Assembly: GCA_030015575.1 (NCBI GenBank)
Contig: CM057347.1
Span: 407,000,248 to 407,064,247 of the forward strand
Direction of reading: 5' to 3'
DNA from: Agapanthus africanus
Lineage: Eukaryota > Streptophyta > Magnoliopsida > Asparagales > Amaryllidaceae
DNA: 64,000 nt
Position numbers and translations under genes: made by a program. Numbering within the stretch: position 1 is the first letter of the stretch; each line of letters opens with the position of its first letter. Below are positions 12,253 to 24,179 of the stretch, in pieces. The notes below the pieces were generated by a model. It made no database searches and had not been told where the DNA came from. It saw only the letters and a list, made by a program, of their open reading frames with translations.

Positions 12253-14205
12253 CTATCTACACCAATCTTCTTTTTTGAAGATCCATTTGCATCCTACGGG
12301 TTTTACCCAATCTGGAGCAATGTCCAAAGTCCATACTTTGTTAGTGTACATGGACTCCATTTCGGTCCGCATTGCATCCAGCCATTTTACCGAGTCACCG
12401 CTTTGAATGGCTTGCTGGAAGCTAGTAGGCTCATCATAGTCAATAGTGCAATCCTCTCTATCCCCGTCTATGAGAAAACCGTAGTATCTCTCGGGCGGAT
12501 GAGATTGCCTACTACTCCTGCGGAGTGGTGTCAGGATGTCCAGTTCTTCTTGAACTTCTGGTTCTACCACACTTTCAGTAACAGTTTGTGGTTCTAGAAT
12601 TTCTTCCAGTTCTATTTCGCTCCCATTTATTCCTTTTTCTAAAAACTGATGTTCTAGAAAATGGGCATTACGAGAAACAAAGACCTTTTGTTCCTCTGCG
12701 TAATAGAATAGATACCCCCTAGAGTTCTTTGGATATCCCACAAACTTACACTGTACTGATCGTGCCTCGAGCTTGTCCACATGCTGCTTTTTAACAAAAG
12801 CTGGACATCCCCAAATCTTCAGATACTGAAGATAGGGTTTCTTCCCACTCCACATCTGATATGGTGTGGTAGGCACAGTCTTGGTAGGAACTAGGTTCAA
12901 AAGATATGCAGCTGATTCTAGTGCATATCCCCAGAATGATCGCGGTAACTCAGCGTTACTCATCATGGAACGAACCATATCTAATAGGGTTCGATTCCTC
13001 CTTTCCGATACACCGTTGTGTTGTGGTGTGTATGGAGGAGTAAGCTGAGAGAGAATTCCATTCTCTTTTAAGTAACCCAGGAACTCGGCACTTAAGTATT
13101 CACCACCGCGATCAGATCTCAGTGCTTTTATACTCTTGCCTGTTTGTTTTTCCACTTCATTCTTGTATTCTTGGAATTTCTCAAAGGCCTCGGATTTATG
13201 CTTCATCAAGAAGATATATCCATACCTAGAGAAATCATCCGTAAAAGTAATAAAGTAGGAATAACCACCTCGCGCATGTGTAGACATTGGACCGCACACG
13301 TCACTGTGTACGAGTCCCAAGAGCTCGCTTGCTCTTGCTCCGTGTCCAGTAAACGGAGTTTTTGTCATCTTTCCTTTGAGACAAGATTCACAAGTAGCAT
13401 AAGATTGATATTCGAACGGATTCAAATATCCTTCTTTATGTAACTTAGTCAACCTTCTCTCATTGATGTGACCAAGTCTACAATGCCATAAGAAAGCCTG
13501 ATTTATTTCCGGAGACTTTCTTTTAAGTGTGTTCTGGACACTGAAAATCTGAGCTTGATTCAATACGTATATCCCATTTTTTAATGTACCTGACCCAATC
13601 ATAACTTGATTTAGGTGGATGTGAAGCACATCGCTTACGAAAGTAAAATCATATCCTTCTTTAGAAAGTAAGGATACAGATATGATATTACAAGTTGTAC
13701 CTGGTACATAAAAACAGTTACGCAGAATCAATATCTGCCTAGTTGTCAGTCCAAGATGATATTCCCCTACGGATTCAGCGTCTATGCTCATTCCGTTAGC
13801 AACTGTGAGGGTCATGTCACCTATCCTGATAACCCTACGGTTTCTCAGAGCCTGTAAAGAATTACAGATGTGAGTTCCTGACCCGGTATCCAATACCCAG
13901 GAAGTAGGGTTAACTGACATACAGTTCTCTATTACAAACACACTCGAAGTCGAAGCCACAACATGCTTCGTATCCTGGCTACTGGCTTCAAAAGCCCTGC
14001 AATCATTCTGCCAATGTTCATTCCTATAACAATAGGAACGTCCCTCTTTTAGTATATCCAGTCCTGAAACTTTTGCCCTTCTCTTTCCTTCTACTTTCCT
14101 GGTTTCCTTCAGGGTAGGAGGCAGAGACTGTAGAATCAAGTCAGTATCTGACTCGTTTCCCAACGCGGTCTCCAGGTCATGGAGCTCATCAATACAGCTA
14201 GTCAT
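12253..14205 (-). pseudogene. gag-pol: Element A gag C-terminus, protease and integrase
   Basis: In order, the 650-codon frame has a degraded Gag zinc knuckle (SYCYRNEHWQNDC; the first Cys and the Gly of the C-C-H-C motif are gone), a protease with WVLDTGSGTHICN, a GAG-pre-integrase region, the integrase zinc site (HCRLGH...CESCLKGK) and the integrase core with Asp in SDVCGPMS, Asp in RSDRGGEYLS and Glu in SERRNRTLLD. It ends in a linker rich in Pro, Ser and Arg, then WIFKKEDWCR where a frameshift truncates it. An unbroken relative is at 44874-48209. Confidence 0.9.
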
Positions 14206-14606
14206 TGTAAGGACGTTGTCCTCCTACAGATGACCTGTCAGCCAACCTCGCTTGAATTAATTCGTTCGAGGTCTCATATCTTGCGATATGAGATTGCTCT
14301 CCATATAAATCTTTGTTATGGAGAAAGATGGAAACTAAGTCCATCTTCTCGTCCTGCTTCTGGTATACACCATCAACTGAAGCTAACCCGAGGCACTTAG
14401 CTTTCGCTTTATCTTTTTCCTTTGTCTGACGGATATCCATATCCGCGACAGTGGAAACTGGACCTGGGACGCCGGGATCTTGAGTAGTAATAGGGTGGTC
14501 CAGCTTGTCATAGGCAATGGACATCTGGACAAACTTTTGCCACTCATATAAGTAAGATTCAGTCAATTTATTATTTAGATGTAACCTAGTCGTGGTCACA
14601 AGGTCG
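14198..14606 (-). pseudogene. gag: Element A gag N-terminal part
   Basis: The frame matches the gag of element B in the run LYGEQSHIARYETSNELIQARLA and in the preceding IAYDKLDHPITT. It has no ATG at the expected place: a conserved splice-acceptor-like sequence ends at 14607 (TTAATTGCAG on the minus strand), and the ATG seen in B a few bases on is not present. It shifts frame near 14200 into the next segment. Gag would form the virus-like particle. Confidence 0.75.
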
Positions 14607-15186
14607 CTGCAATTAAGAGAGAGAAGAAAATACTATTAGCATGATACTCTTGCAAGTTTAGAGTGGTTTAATTTATCTAAACAGGATGGCTCCCACTGTT
14701 TCTCGAATCCTTCCTCAAACCATAAAAGAAGAATTAGCCAGGACTATTCTCACTGTACAATTCTTGCTTAACCGTTCAGCCAGGTCAGTGTCGATACTTC
14801 GAGGGAGGTTTTCCAACGCTTTCGTGAAGTTCCTTAATTAAATAATCTCTTTTCTCTGGGGGCGTAACCCCGCTGACACCTTTCTAGGCACCTACTTGGT
14901 TTATAGCATTGATCGTTAAGTGACGAATCTCCTGATAAGTAGTATATACTTACAGTAGGATCGGGATCCAAAATATCATCGTATGATAATGTTGAAGGGA
15001 TCCTACCAACATTCATCAAACTCCAAAATGGTCTGCTCTCTCTGCAAATTCTATTTCTTTAGAAATTCCCGATATAAATTTTTGCCCCATGCTCTTATGA
15101 CCTTGGCGTTAGGTCAAAATGTCATAAGTCACATGTCAAGTTCTACCCATCATTGTCCTTGTTAATTTGAACCCATCCGTACATAT
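14607..15186 (-). other. Element A leader, gag-proximal part
   Basis: This is untranslated leader sequence that aligns by eye with 48827-49400 of element B. Next to gag it has a pyrimidine-rich tract and a CAG acceptor on the minus strand. At 15094-15128 there is a hairpin with 8-bp arms (CTTATGAC and GTCATAAG) around CTTGGCGTTAGGTCAAAAT. Element E interrupts the leader at 15187, and the rest is at 30323-31804. I see no gene. Confidence 0.75.
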
Positions 15187-16524
15187 TGTAGGGTTGCTAG
15201 GCACGCACACAAGGGTCTACGAGGCATCAACCATGCACGATTAAAATTTTAGCCGTGCTGAACAACCCGAAGCCGGGTCTTTAAACTAGGGTTTAGGCGA
15301 AAACATGCATGTTAAACACTTTAACACTAAGTGAGAGGGATTACAACCTTTGTAGATCCGGTCCTTCACTTCTTAAGCTCCATGTTGAGGTCCCTTCGCT
15401 GCGATCATCGTGTTCTGGACTCTTGAGAGGCTTCATGAAGAGAATGATGCAACCTTTGCTTCCGATCTTCGATACAAAGATGATCTACCTTGAAGTTTCA
15501 TTAACACAAGCTAACACTCATAATATGAAGTGAACAGCCTCATCTAAATGGCAAGGATAGATGAGGATGATGAAGTAGGATTTTTGCTCTCATTTATAAT
15601 CTTTTTCTCACTCATTTTCATTACAAAAGAAAGCTTTTTCAAAAAAAGAAGCTCAAGCTAGAAGAAGATGAATGAAGATGATGACTTAATCCTTTTGTGA
15701 TGAACAATGAATTATTGTAGTGGTTACAAATCTAACCAAGGGTTAAGCATGAAAGAGTTAACCCTTGTAGAGAGTTAACTATAGTTAATGGTTTGGATTG
15801 GGTTAACATAATATCTCACAAAAATATCAAACAACCACAAAGTCAAAGCTTCATGAAGCTTCATGGAAGCTTCATGCAAAAGCTAACACTAATCCAAACC
15901 CTAACCAAGTTTAAACCCTAATCCATTGTTAAATTTGTAACCCTAACATGTTACAATATTATATATCACATATACAATATATTTTGTAACAATAGAAAAT
16001 AATACAATTAACATATATCGCATATATATCAATGTATTATCCCGTTAGAAAATGAATCTTTTAGTGAGCTAATATTAGTTAATGTAATTTAATATATCAT
16101 ATATATTATTATACATTAAATTGTCGAATCAACACTTGATCCGATAATCCGGCTATTTCACAAATAACCGACTAATACGATGACCCAGCTATATCACATA
16201 TACCCGGCCGATATCTCATATCGCGAGAATCCAATACGGTATCATATACCGTATTATCCTCGGTCCCACACATATCACATATATGCTCCTACTCCATTTT
16301 GCCTGAGCCAAGAAACCTCTATGTAGGACTCTAAAGAATCGTCAATACGCTGGCAGTAGGTGATGATCATATCAAACACCCACAAGCTGCAAGCGGTCAG
16401 CTAAATGTAACAGCCACCCAGGTATTGAGCGCTCAGAAGATCAAAAAGCAAGCCTGTACATTCTCCTGTGAATCCAATCAGTAACACTCCCATACAGTCC
16501 GGTCTCGTCGTCTGATATGTCGCA
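15187..16524 (-). repeat. Element E 3' LTR, first part (before insertion of F)
   Basis: This LTR part is split from 23328-24157 by element F and ends in the TSD TCGCA (16520-16524). The full LTR would be about 2.17 kb. Its AT-rich centre (15950-16290) carries several short inverted repeats around TCACA or TCATA, such as ATACGGTA-TCA-TATACCGTAT near 16230 and CGGCTATT-TCACA-AATAACCG near 16150. I do not call genes in it. Confidence 0.85.
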
Positions 16525-17981
16525 TGATTGATACGTAAAAAGTGTATGTTTGTAGTTAACCGCAATCAATAACGGTGTCGCGTGTAGCTAGACCGAGATG
16601 AGTACGGGTCGTCCTCTGGGAAACGTGGAACCTTCTATTCTTACTTTAGATGTGTTGAGAAAGAGAGGAGGGATAAAGAATTTTATAGAATGGTTTCTAG
16701 ATCTACGTTAAACAAGAATGTAAAATATAGATCTAGATTATTTTAGGGATGTAGTTAATATAATAAGAGGGCTTGTAGGGTTCGTTAGGATTTAGTAGTT
16801 ATGGACGATTAATTAAAGTTACCCTTTTTATCCATTAATAGATTTAAAACTAGAACGACGGTGATGCGTGTAGATTAGGGTTTCTGGAGGAAAAGGAATC
16901 CCACTCTTAACCCTTATCACGACACGGAACTCCATTCATATCTAGCCTTTACCAAAACAATCATTAATCTAATCTCTAATCGCGGTCGGAACTAGCAAAG
17001 AATTGCTAGCGCGCCCGATTAGGATGTTAATGATTCTTTTGATAAAGTTCATAAACTTTATAGGACTTAAAAAGGGTTTAGTTATTTTCATCATCCATTA
17101 GCCTACCCTAATCCTACGAACCCTAACAAGCGGAGAGTTACTCGCGCATGTTTGGAGAAGAAGATGAAAAGACAGAGTGGTAAAACATAATGTAAAATGC
17201 AAAAGAATTAAATAAAATAACTACCTTTATTAATCAACCTGAACAATCTACACTTTGATTCCTTAGAAAATGATTACAAAGACTAGTTTGCTTCTCGATC
17301 TCTTCCAAGGAGGTAGACGGACAGTTGATGATCAGCCTGGATGCGTGAGCGTCTGGGGCTTCATGATCTCGTCGGCTTGATAACTTTTCCAAGAGGCTCT
17401 CGGTGTCCTTTTATAGTGAAAAGCCAGAATCTTTAGGTTGGAAACTTGGTAAAATGCAGCAGTGATTGATCTACCAAAATTTTAGCAAAAGATCTCTCTA
17501 GATTGCCGCGGATCCGCGGCCAACAGGGGGGTTTGGCCGCGGTTCCGCGGCCAATGGTGGGGATCTCTTGATCATTTTTCTTGGGCTTTGTGATTTTGAC
17601 ATGTGGCAATCCTAGGCACCTTCAGAATTCAGAAATCTTCTCTCGGTTGCTCCCAGACTTGGTCTCCAAGTTTTGCTTCTTAATTTGGCAAGTTTTCTTC
17701 AACAAATTGATTTGTTTGATAAATTCTGCATAACAACTTGGAAAATTCTGCACAATAATCTCAAATAATATTTAGTAGACTTAGTTCTACTAGGATTAGG
17801 TCAATGAATTTATTTGCATACATTTTTCTACCAAATACTAATTAAAATATATTAACACATGGAAAATAATGTTTTTACACATAAAACCCTCATATGTATA
17901 ATATATCATAATAAAGTCATTTTTTAATATGAAAATGGTAGGAAAAATGTAATACAAATGTGCAGTTTTATCAACTGAACA
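16525..17981 (-). repeat. Element F 3' LTR
   Basis: This 1457-bp copy equals its partner at 21866-23322 in length. At 17503-17554 it holds two GC palindromes (CCGCGGATCCGCGG and CCGCGGTTCCGCGG) whose flanks also pair, TTGCC...GGCCAA. No gene is seen. Confidence 0.92.
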
Positions 17982-17994
17982 AATACCCCCAAAC
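17982..17994 (-). other. Element F polypurine tract
   Basis: The minus strand reads GTTTGGGGGTATT directly before the LTR start TGTTCAGTTG, the expected place for plus-strand priming. Confidence 0.75.
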
Positions 17995-19740
17995 TTATCT
18001 TTGATCGTCCCGAGCAAACTAGTTTATTTAAGAGGAGAAAAAGAAAGTAGAAAACTAAGCACACTTTCGTAGGCAGACACGATTGCACTGAGCACGTGCA
18101 ACAAGCCGTTAAACCTCTAGGTGTCCCTAATAGGAGGAGTGTTGTCTCCTGAGGGTTTTCAGCGGATTACACCCACAAAATCCTATAATAAAAGAAAGAT
18201 GGTGAAATTTACATATAAAAATAAGAACCATAAAAGAAAGGCCTTGAAAAGAAGAGTTTCCAACTATACTAGCTTTTCAGTTGTCATGAGCCCTATCTTA
18301 ATATTCATGAAAAAATGTTAGAAATCATATTATCCCTCAATAAAACATCGTCTTTATTCTTCATTCCTACCTTTCATCCAAACATTGATCATATAATCCC
18401 ACGTGTGTGTAAAGAACATCCCTACACTCGGAGAATTCAATTCAAGCTATCATACTCTTGTCCATCTACCTTAGTACTTTTTAATTTGATGAATATTAAG
18501 ATTTGCTCACACATTTTCATGCGACCGTTAATACTTCTTGAGGTACTAACAGACCGATTACTCATGTGCTTGCTGATTCGGTGATAATATTTTCCTCGTC
18601 TTGCACCACCTAAGGCTTAGCAGTGACTCCCAGACCAGTTGGCCTTAGGGCACTAGGTGAAGAGGCACCCTCGCTATATTTTTTTATTGCTGCCTTGGCG
18701 ATAACAAAACCAGTGTTCATTTTTTTCTTTTCACCATTTTTATATTTTCTTCATTTTTTTTCATTTCCTTCATACTTTGGCTTTTAGACAAGAGCATTTC
18801 AAGGTATCCTCTACTATCCCGAGTTTCAAGATGTGTGTAAGTGCATATAGTAGGGTATCAACATTCAAATGTTTGGCTTCCAGAATAGAAACTATTTTTC
18901 AGACTTATTTTTATCCTCAGATTTGTGACTTCCTTCATTTTACTAACCCTTAGGACAACAGCTCATAACTACTTATTACTAGTTCGTGTAAGAAAACTTC
19001 TAATTTTCTTGGTTTTCTTAAACTATTCCTATCTTTTGGATTAATTTTTCACTTTCTACTCTTTTGTTATATATAAAAAAAATTAAAATTTTTGAAAATG
19101 TTGTGCTTATGCAAAATATGATGCAAATTGATGTGTAAATAAGCACAAACCTCCCCCAAACCTGTTTTCAACAGTGTCCTCACTGTTGCTATCCGCTAGA
19201 TCATAAAAACCTGTAGACTTGGGAGGAAATTATTAATGGGGGCAAAAATATATGAAAGTGAAAATCCTCCCCCAAACTTATTTTTGGCTCACAAATTTGA
19301 GGACAAAAGTTATGTTCAAGAGCCAAAAACATACCCCCTCTCAAACATGAGTTAGACAATACGAAGCATTTTAAGAGGGGGTGAGTCATTTGGTCAAAGT
19401 AAGACATTACAAAGACCAAAAGTTAACACCAACCATTCAAAGATTTTATCAGTATAGCGTATAGGTTGGTGGAAGAATGTGTTCTATCGAGTGAAGAAAA
19501 AGTGGGGAAGGGATAAGAGGTGGTCTGGAAAGGGTTTGAAATTAGAGAAAAGAAAGAATGAGGATGAATGTGTATGATTAGGAAGAAAGAATGGGGACGG
19601 TTCAACCTCTATAAGTGGAGATTGATTAGTCACAAAATCCGTATTGTTTAAAAATTCAAGTTCGTCAGCAAAAAGTTCTTCAAAACTTTTATCGATGGTG
19701 TGATTGAAAATTTTGCTGTCAAAGAGTTTTGTGCCAGAGT
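17995..19740. other. Element F interior without recognisable gene
   Basis: About 1.7 kb is AT-rich with only short frames (18121-18321, 18315-18584, 19201-19605) that show no family features or repeat-independent composition. It occupies the position where an autonomous Athila element would carry pol and the 3' region. I see nothing else to annotate. Confidence 0.6.
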
Positions 19741-21039
19741 TTATTCTACTTGATTTATCAAAATCATTGAGGTAGATGACTCGTAAAACTCATCTACCTC
19801 ATTTTCAAAAATATCTAAATCAAGTTGAATTTCTGGTATTACTGAACTTAAATTAACGGATTGTGATTTATCAAAACTCACTGAAACTATAGGAACAGAA
19901 GAAGAACCGGAGAAAGTAGAAGGTGAAATGGATAAACAAATTGGTGTGTCGAGTGTTGCTGAACCAGATGCGGAAGATGGAGGCTGTATCTCGGTCTGAT
20001 CTTCGGGTATACCATTATCATCAACTTCAAGACATATTTGGGGTTCGAGAAGAATTAAAGGCTCAAGATGATGACCATAAGGAAGTGAAAGGATTTGATG
20101 AATTGGTGGGACAAAATCATCCAAAATTTTGGGTTCATCAATTAATGTATCCCCAATGTCAATCACCTCATTCAAGTGAAGGTTAAAATTCTCAAACACC
20201 TCATCAAAAGTATGGCTTTCAATCAGTTTTGGTTCAAGAGTGGAGGTGTAGAGATCACAAGGGTTGGGTATGGTTTCACTTGAAATGGACTCTTCACAGT
20301 TGGGTAAATCAAACACTACAAAGTCACACAACTTATCAGACATTGTACTTGATGAATCTATGAAACTGGAGTTATGGATTTCAGTTTGGAATGGGGAGGT
20401 TTGATTAGGAAGGGTGTACAGTTCTGTCTTACTACCCAAATCCTTCATAATTTGATTCGTCAGTTCCATAAATTTTTCTAATGTCTGCTCCAGACTAGTC
20501 TTGGGTTGATAAGGGGTTTCAGTATAAGATTAAAATTCCTGTGGATAATTAAAACTCACAAATGACTGATTAGAAGAACCGTCTAGAGTAGGTGGAAAAG
20601 TCGGATTGGATGGATAGGAACAGAATGGTTGCGGAACTTGGGTAGGAGTAGGATCAATATTATGATAAGAAGAATATTGATATGGGTTGGTTGGTTGGCT
20701 ATATACAAACCGCATATCAAACTCTTCTCCGGACAGTGGTGGTGATGGTTGATATTGGTCCGTGTTGAAACTTTGGCCTCTAGACCTAGCTATGTGCTCA
20801 GCAATGGACATTCGTCTAGGGGCTTCCTCACTCTGGGTATGAGCTGAAACAGGTGTCGGATTAGGATACGGTTGATAAGACCTAGACTGAGGTGGCCAAC
20901 TGTTTCTTCCTGCTTGTTCTATATGATCTCTTAAGGACATGGAAGAGCCGGACGGTATACCGAAGGGATTTCGAAAACAAGAGATATCTGGTTGTGGACA
21001 GCAAAGCTCGGCGAGTGTTCTTCTGTTTAGGTCACCCAT
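19741..21039 (-). pseudogene. Element F gag-like ORF, one in-frame stop
   Basis: Two frames, 20530-21039 (169 codons) and 19741-20469 (242 codons), are in the same register and separated by one TAA at 20530-20532 with open codons on to the next Met, so they are one former reading frame of about 430 codons. The N-terminus MGDLNRRTLAELCCPQP resembles the start of Athila-type Gag proteins (RTLKELAAP-like); the middle has SLEQTLEKFMELTNQIMKDL, a helix-type segment also seen in plant gypsy Gag. The rest is acidic and Ser/Pro-rich. No zinc knuckle, protease or polymerase motif is present. The Gag assignment is an inference from the N-terminus and its position next to the primer site. Confidence 0.6.
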
Positions 21040-21845
21040 TATAAGAAGAGAAGAAGGGGGAAGGGGTAAAAAGAAGAGAAAGTAATTGGTTTGTTTTGAA
21101 AAATGACGGATTAAGACAAATCACACAAAAATGCACAACCCTAGAACTATGGTTACCTAGGTCCAGTCTCTTGACCGCTCCTAGACTTCCAAAGGACAAG
21201 CCGCAGGATCAATCCTCTACCGCCTCCGTACTACCCTTGTAGCCAGGTAAGTGCCAGGTAAGTGGGAAGGAACCACAGTAGTGGGCTTAATTAAAAACCA
21301 CTAGCCTTTGACACACTTGCTTAGGCACCACAAAAGTAATGCGGATAAGCGATAGATTACCCACGACCTTCCTCTGTCCTTATTGAGCGCGACAGTCCTT
21401 AGAGTCTGGTCTAGATATTTTTTAAATTAATGAAGGGTTGATCTATATGCTCGGTTTGTGATTTGTGGGGCTTAGGAAGGGTGATGAAATCCCCACCTAA
21501 TCTTGATTTGGTCTTTGCTCCTTAAGAATCCGCATTAAAATATGCAAAAACAAACCGAAAAACAAAACTTTGCAAAAAGATTTTTGAGCGGCGATATTTT
21601 GCAAAGAATCCTGCAGAAAATAGATTTTATTGGATTTGAGAGGAGAGAGAAGGAGTTAAGAAAGATACCAGAGAAGTGTGAAACCCTAGATCTCCTGTTT
21701 CCTCAAATCCGCGACTCCAGATTCCCTCGCAAAAAAAAATTCACACACAAATTGTTAAATATGCAATTTGCAGTTTTATTTTAATAATGATATGAATCGT
21801 CTAAGAATTCAACACAAATAGCAAAAATAAAAAATTACGCACGTT
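21040..21845 (-). other. Element F leader
   Basis: This is untranslated sequence between the primer site and the gag-like start. A plus-strand frame at 21542-21784 has a biased Lys/Arg composition but no recognisable family and opposes the transcript, so I do not call it. Nothing else is seen. Confidence 0.6.
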
Positions 21846-21863
21846 CCCCCGGCAACGGCGCCA
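21846..21863 (-). other. Element F primer binding site (tRNA-Asp type)
   Basis: The minus strand reads TGGCGCCGTTGCCGGGGG two bases inside the LTR end at 21866. This matches the tRNA-Asp site known from Athila-type gypsy elements and fixes minus orientation. Confidence 0.85.
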
Positions 21864-21865
21864 TT

Positions 21866-23322
21866 TGATTGATACGTAAAAAGTGTATGTTTGTAGTTAA
21901 CCGCAATCAATAACGGTGTCGCGTGTAGCTAGACCGAGATGAGTACGGGTCGTCCTCTGGGAAACGTGGAACCTTCTATTCTTACTTTAGATGTGTTGAG
22001 AAAGAGAGGAGGGATAAAGAATTTTATAGAATGGTTTCTAGATCTACGTTAAACAAGAATGTAAAATATAGATCTAGATTATTTTAGGGATGTAGTTAAT
22101 ATAATAAGAGGGCTTGTAGGGTTCGTTAGGATTTAGTAGTTATGGACAATTAATTAAAAGTTACCCTTTTTATCCATTAATAGATTTAAAACTAGAACGA
22201 CGGTGATGCGTGCAGATTAGTGTTTCTGGAGGAAAAGGAATCCCACTCTTAACCCTTATCACGACACGGAACTCCGTTCATATCTAGCCTTTACCAAAAC
22301 AATCATTAATCTAATCTCTAATCGCGGTCGGAACTAGCAAAGAATTGCTAGCGCGCCCGATTAGGATGTTAATGATTCTTTTGATAAAGTTCATAAACTT
22401 TATAGGACTTAAAAAGGGTTTAGTTATTTTCATCATTCATTAGCCTACCCTAATCCTACGAACCCTAACAAGCGGAGAATTACTCGCGCATGTTTGGAGA
22501 AGAAGATGAAAAGACAGAGAGGGAAAACATAATGTAAAATGCAAAAGAATTAAATAAAATAACTACCTTTATTAATCAACCTGAACAATCTACACTTTGA
22601 TTCCTTAAAAAATGATTACAAAGACTAGTTTGCTTCTCGATCTCTTCCAAGGAGGTAGACGGACAGTTGATGATCAGCCTGGATGCGTGAGCGTCTGGGG
22701 CTTCGTGATCTCGTCGGCTTGATAACTTTTCCAAGAGGCTCTCGGTGCCCTTTTATAGTGAAAAGCCAGAATCTTTAGGTTGGAAACTTGGTAAAATTCA
22801 GTAGTGATTGATCTACAAAAATTTTAGCAAAAGATCTCTCTAGATTGCCGCGGATCCGCGGCCAACAGGGGGGTTTGGCCGCGGTTCCGCGGCCAATGGT
22901 GGGGATCTCTTGATCATTTTTCTTGGGCTTTGTGATTTTGACATGTGGCAATCCTAGGCACCTTCAGAATTCAGAAATCTTCTCTCGGTTGCTCCCAGAC
23001 TTGGTCTCCAAGTTTTGCTTCTTAATTTGGCAAGTTTTCTTCAACAAATTGATTTTTTTGATAAATTCTGCATAACAACTTAGAATATTCTGCACAATAA
23101 TCTCAAATAATATTTAGTAGACTTAGTTCTACTAGGATTAGGTCAATGAATTTATTTGCATACATTTTTCTACCAAATACTAATTAAAATATATTAACAC
23201 ATGGAAAATAATGTTTTTACACATAAACCCTCATATGTATAATATATCATAATAAAGTCCTTTTTTAATATGAAAATGGTAGGAAAAATGTAATACAAAT
23301 GTGCAGTTTTATCAACTGAACA
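21866..23322 (-). repeat. Element F 5' LTR
   Basis: This 1457-bp copy is near-identical to 16525-17981, with small differences such as a one-base indel near 22155 and CATAAACCC for CATAAAACCC near 23225. The paired GC palindromes recur at 22845-22896. It is followed by the TSD TCGCA. Confidence 0.92.
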
Positions 23323-23327
23323 TCGCA

Positions 23328-24157
23328 TATCTTGCCTAGGGGTGGTAAACGTCAGACCCCAGTAGCTTGATAAGTCGTGTCGATATGAGGTCTATAACAG
23401 TTCGAGAAACTACTGATAACACTTACCAGTAAATCTCAGCAACCCTGGCCAGGGATTTCTGGTTATAGCCAATCGAACACAGCACAACATCAACTCCCTA
23501 TACCGGGAGAGACGAATCCCCTCCTATTGCTCATTGCCTCCATGTGATTCGGGACTGTACCCAAAAGCCACCTTTTTGCACGCCCTCTTGGACGTGGTAT
23601 GATGGAAATCAAAGCACAGTGGGAATCACACAAGACTCTATGACGATCTCGGGTCAACAGACTACTCTGTACCAGTGTCACCGGAGAACTGCCATCTAAC
23701 GTGATGTATAATACCATCTGGGAGTTCTCGGCGAGTCCGTCCAGTGTACCCAGTCTCCACTGAGCGCCCGTACACCATCCTTGATGTCAAACATCGATGG
23801 ATATGGGATCATCCATCGCCCATCATATGGGTCAAGATGCGTATACGCTAGCCTACTCTGGTGCATCGATGCCCTGTCTCGATACACCCTCGACTAGGAA
23901 CAGTTATAGGATGTACTCGTCGACTACCGTGGCCCCACTAGTATGATCTCATCATAGTCCCAGTAGTCGAGTACATATCCTAAGGGCTTTATCAACATGT
24001 AACATAGAGACAATCAGAGTACATGTTAAGATAAAGGGTAACCAGATAGCGTACTATCATATCGAGCAAGAAAGTCCTCCCTATATATGTCCAAGCATCC
24101 ACTACAATATACATCGTATGTACAGTAATGGCCTCTAGGGCATACATATAACTAACA
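23328..24157 (-). repeat. Element E 3' LTR, second part
   Basis: This is the continuation of the E LTR after F. Its last 738 bp (23420-24157) align with 29585-30322 with about a dozen substitutions and no length change. It ends ATAACTAACA directly before the polypurine tract. The short frames here are shared with the other copia LTRs and are not genes. Confidence 0.88.
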
Positions 24158-24171
24158 ATCTCCCACTTGCA
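24158..24171 (-). other. Element E polypurine tract
   Basis: The minus strand reads TGCAAGTGGGAGAT before the LTR, the same as in A and B. It is preserved although the neighbouring coding sequence is not. Confidence 0.85.
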
Positions 24172-24179
24172 CTAGGGCC

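Larger units (their letters stand above)
16525..23322 (-). mobile_element. Element F: non-autonomous Athila-like LTR retrotransposon
   Basis: Two 1457-bp LTRs (16525-17981 and 21866-23322) start TGATTGATACG and end AACTGAACA, flanked by a perfect TSD TCGCA (16520-16524 and 23323-23327). The primer site at 21846-21863 reads TGGCGCCGTTGCCGGGGG on the minus strand, the tRNA-Asp-type site used by Athila elements. The 3.9-kb interior has one gag-like frame and no protease, RT, RNase H or integrase, so it must be mobilised in trans. About a dozen differences between LTRs by eye indicate a young insertion. It lies inside the LTR of E. Confidence 0.9.
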
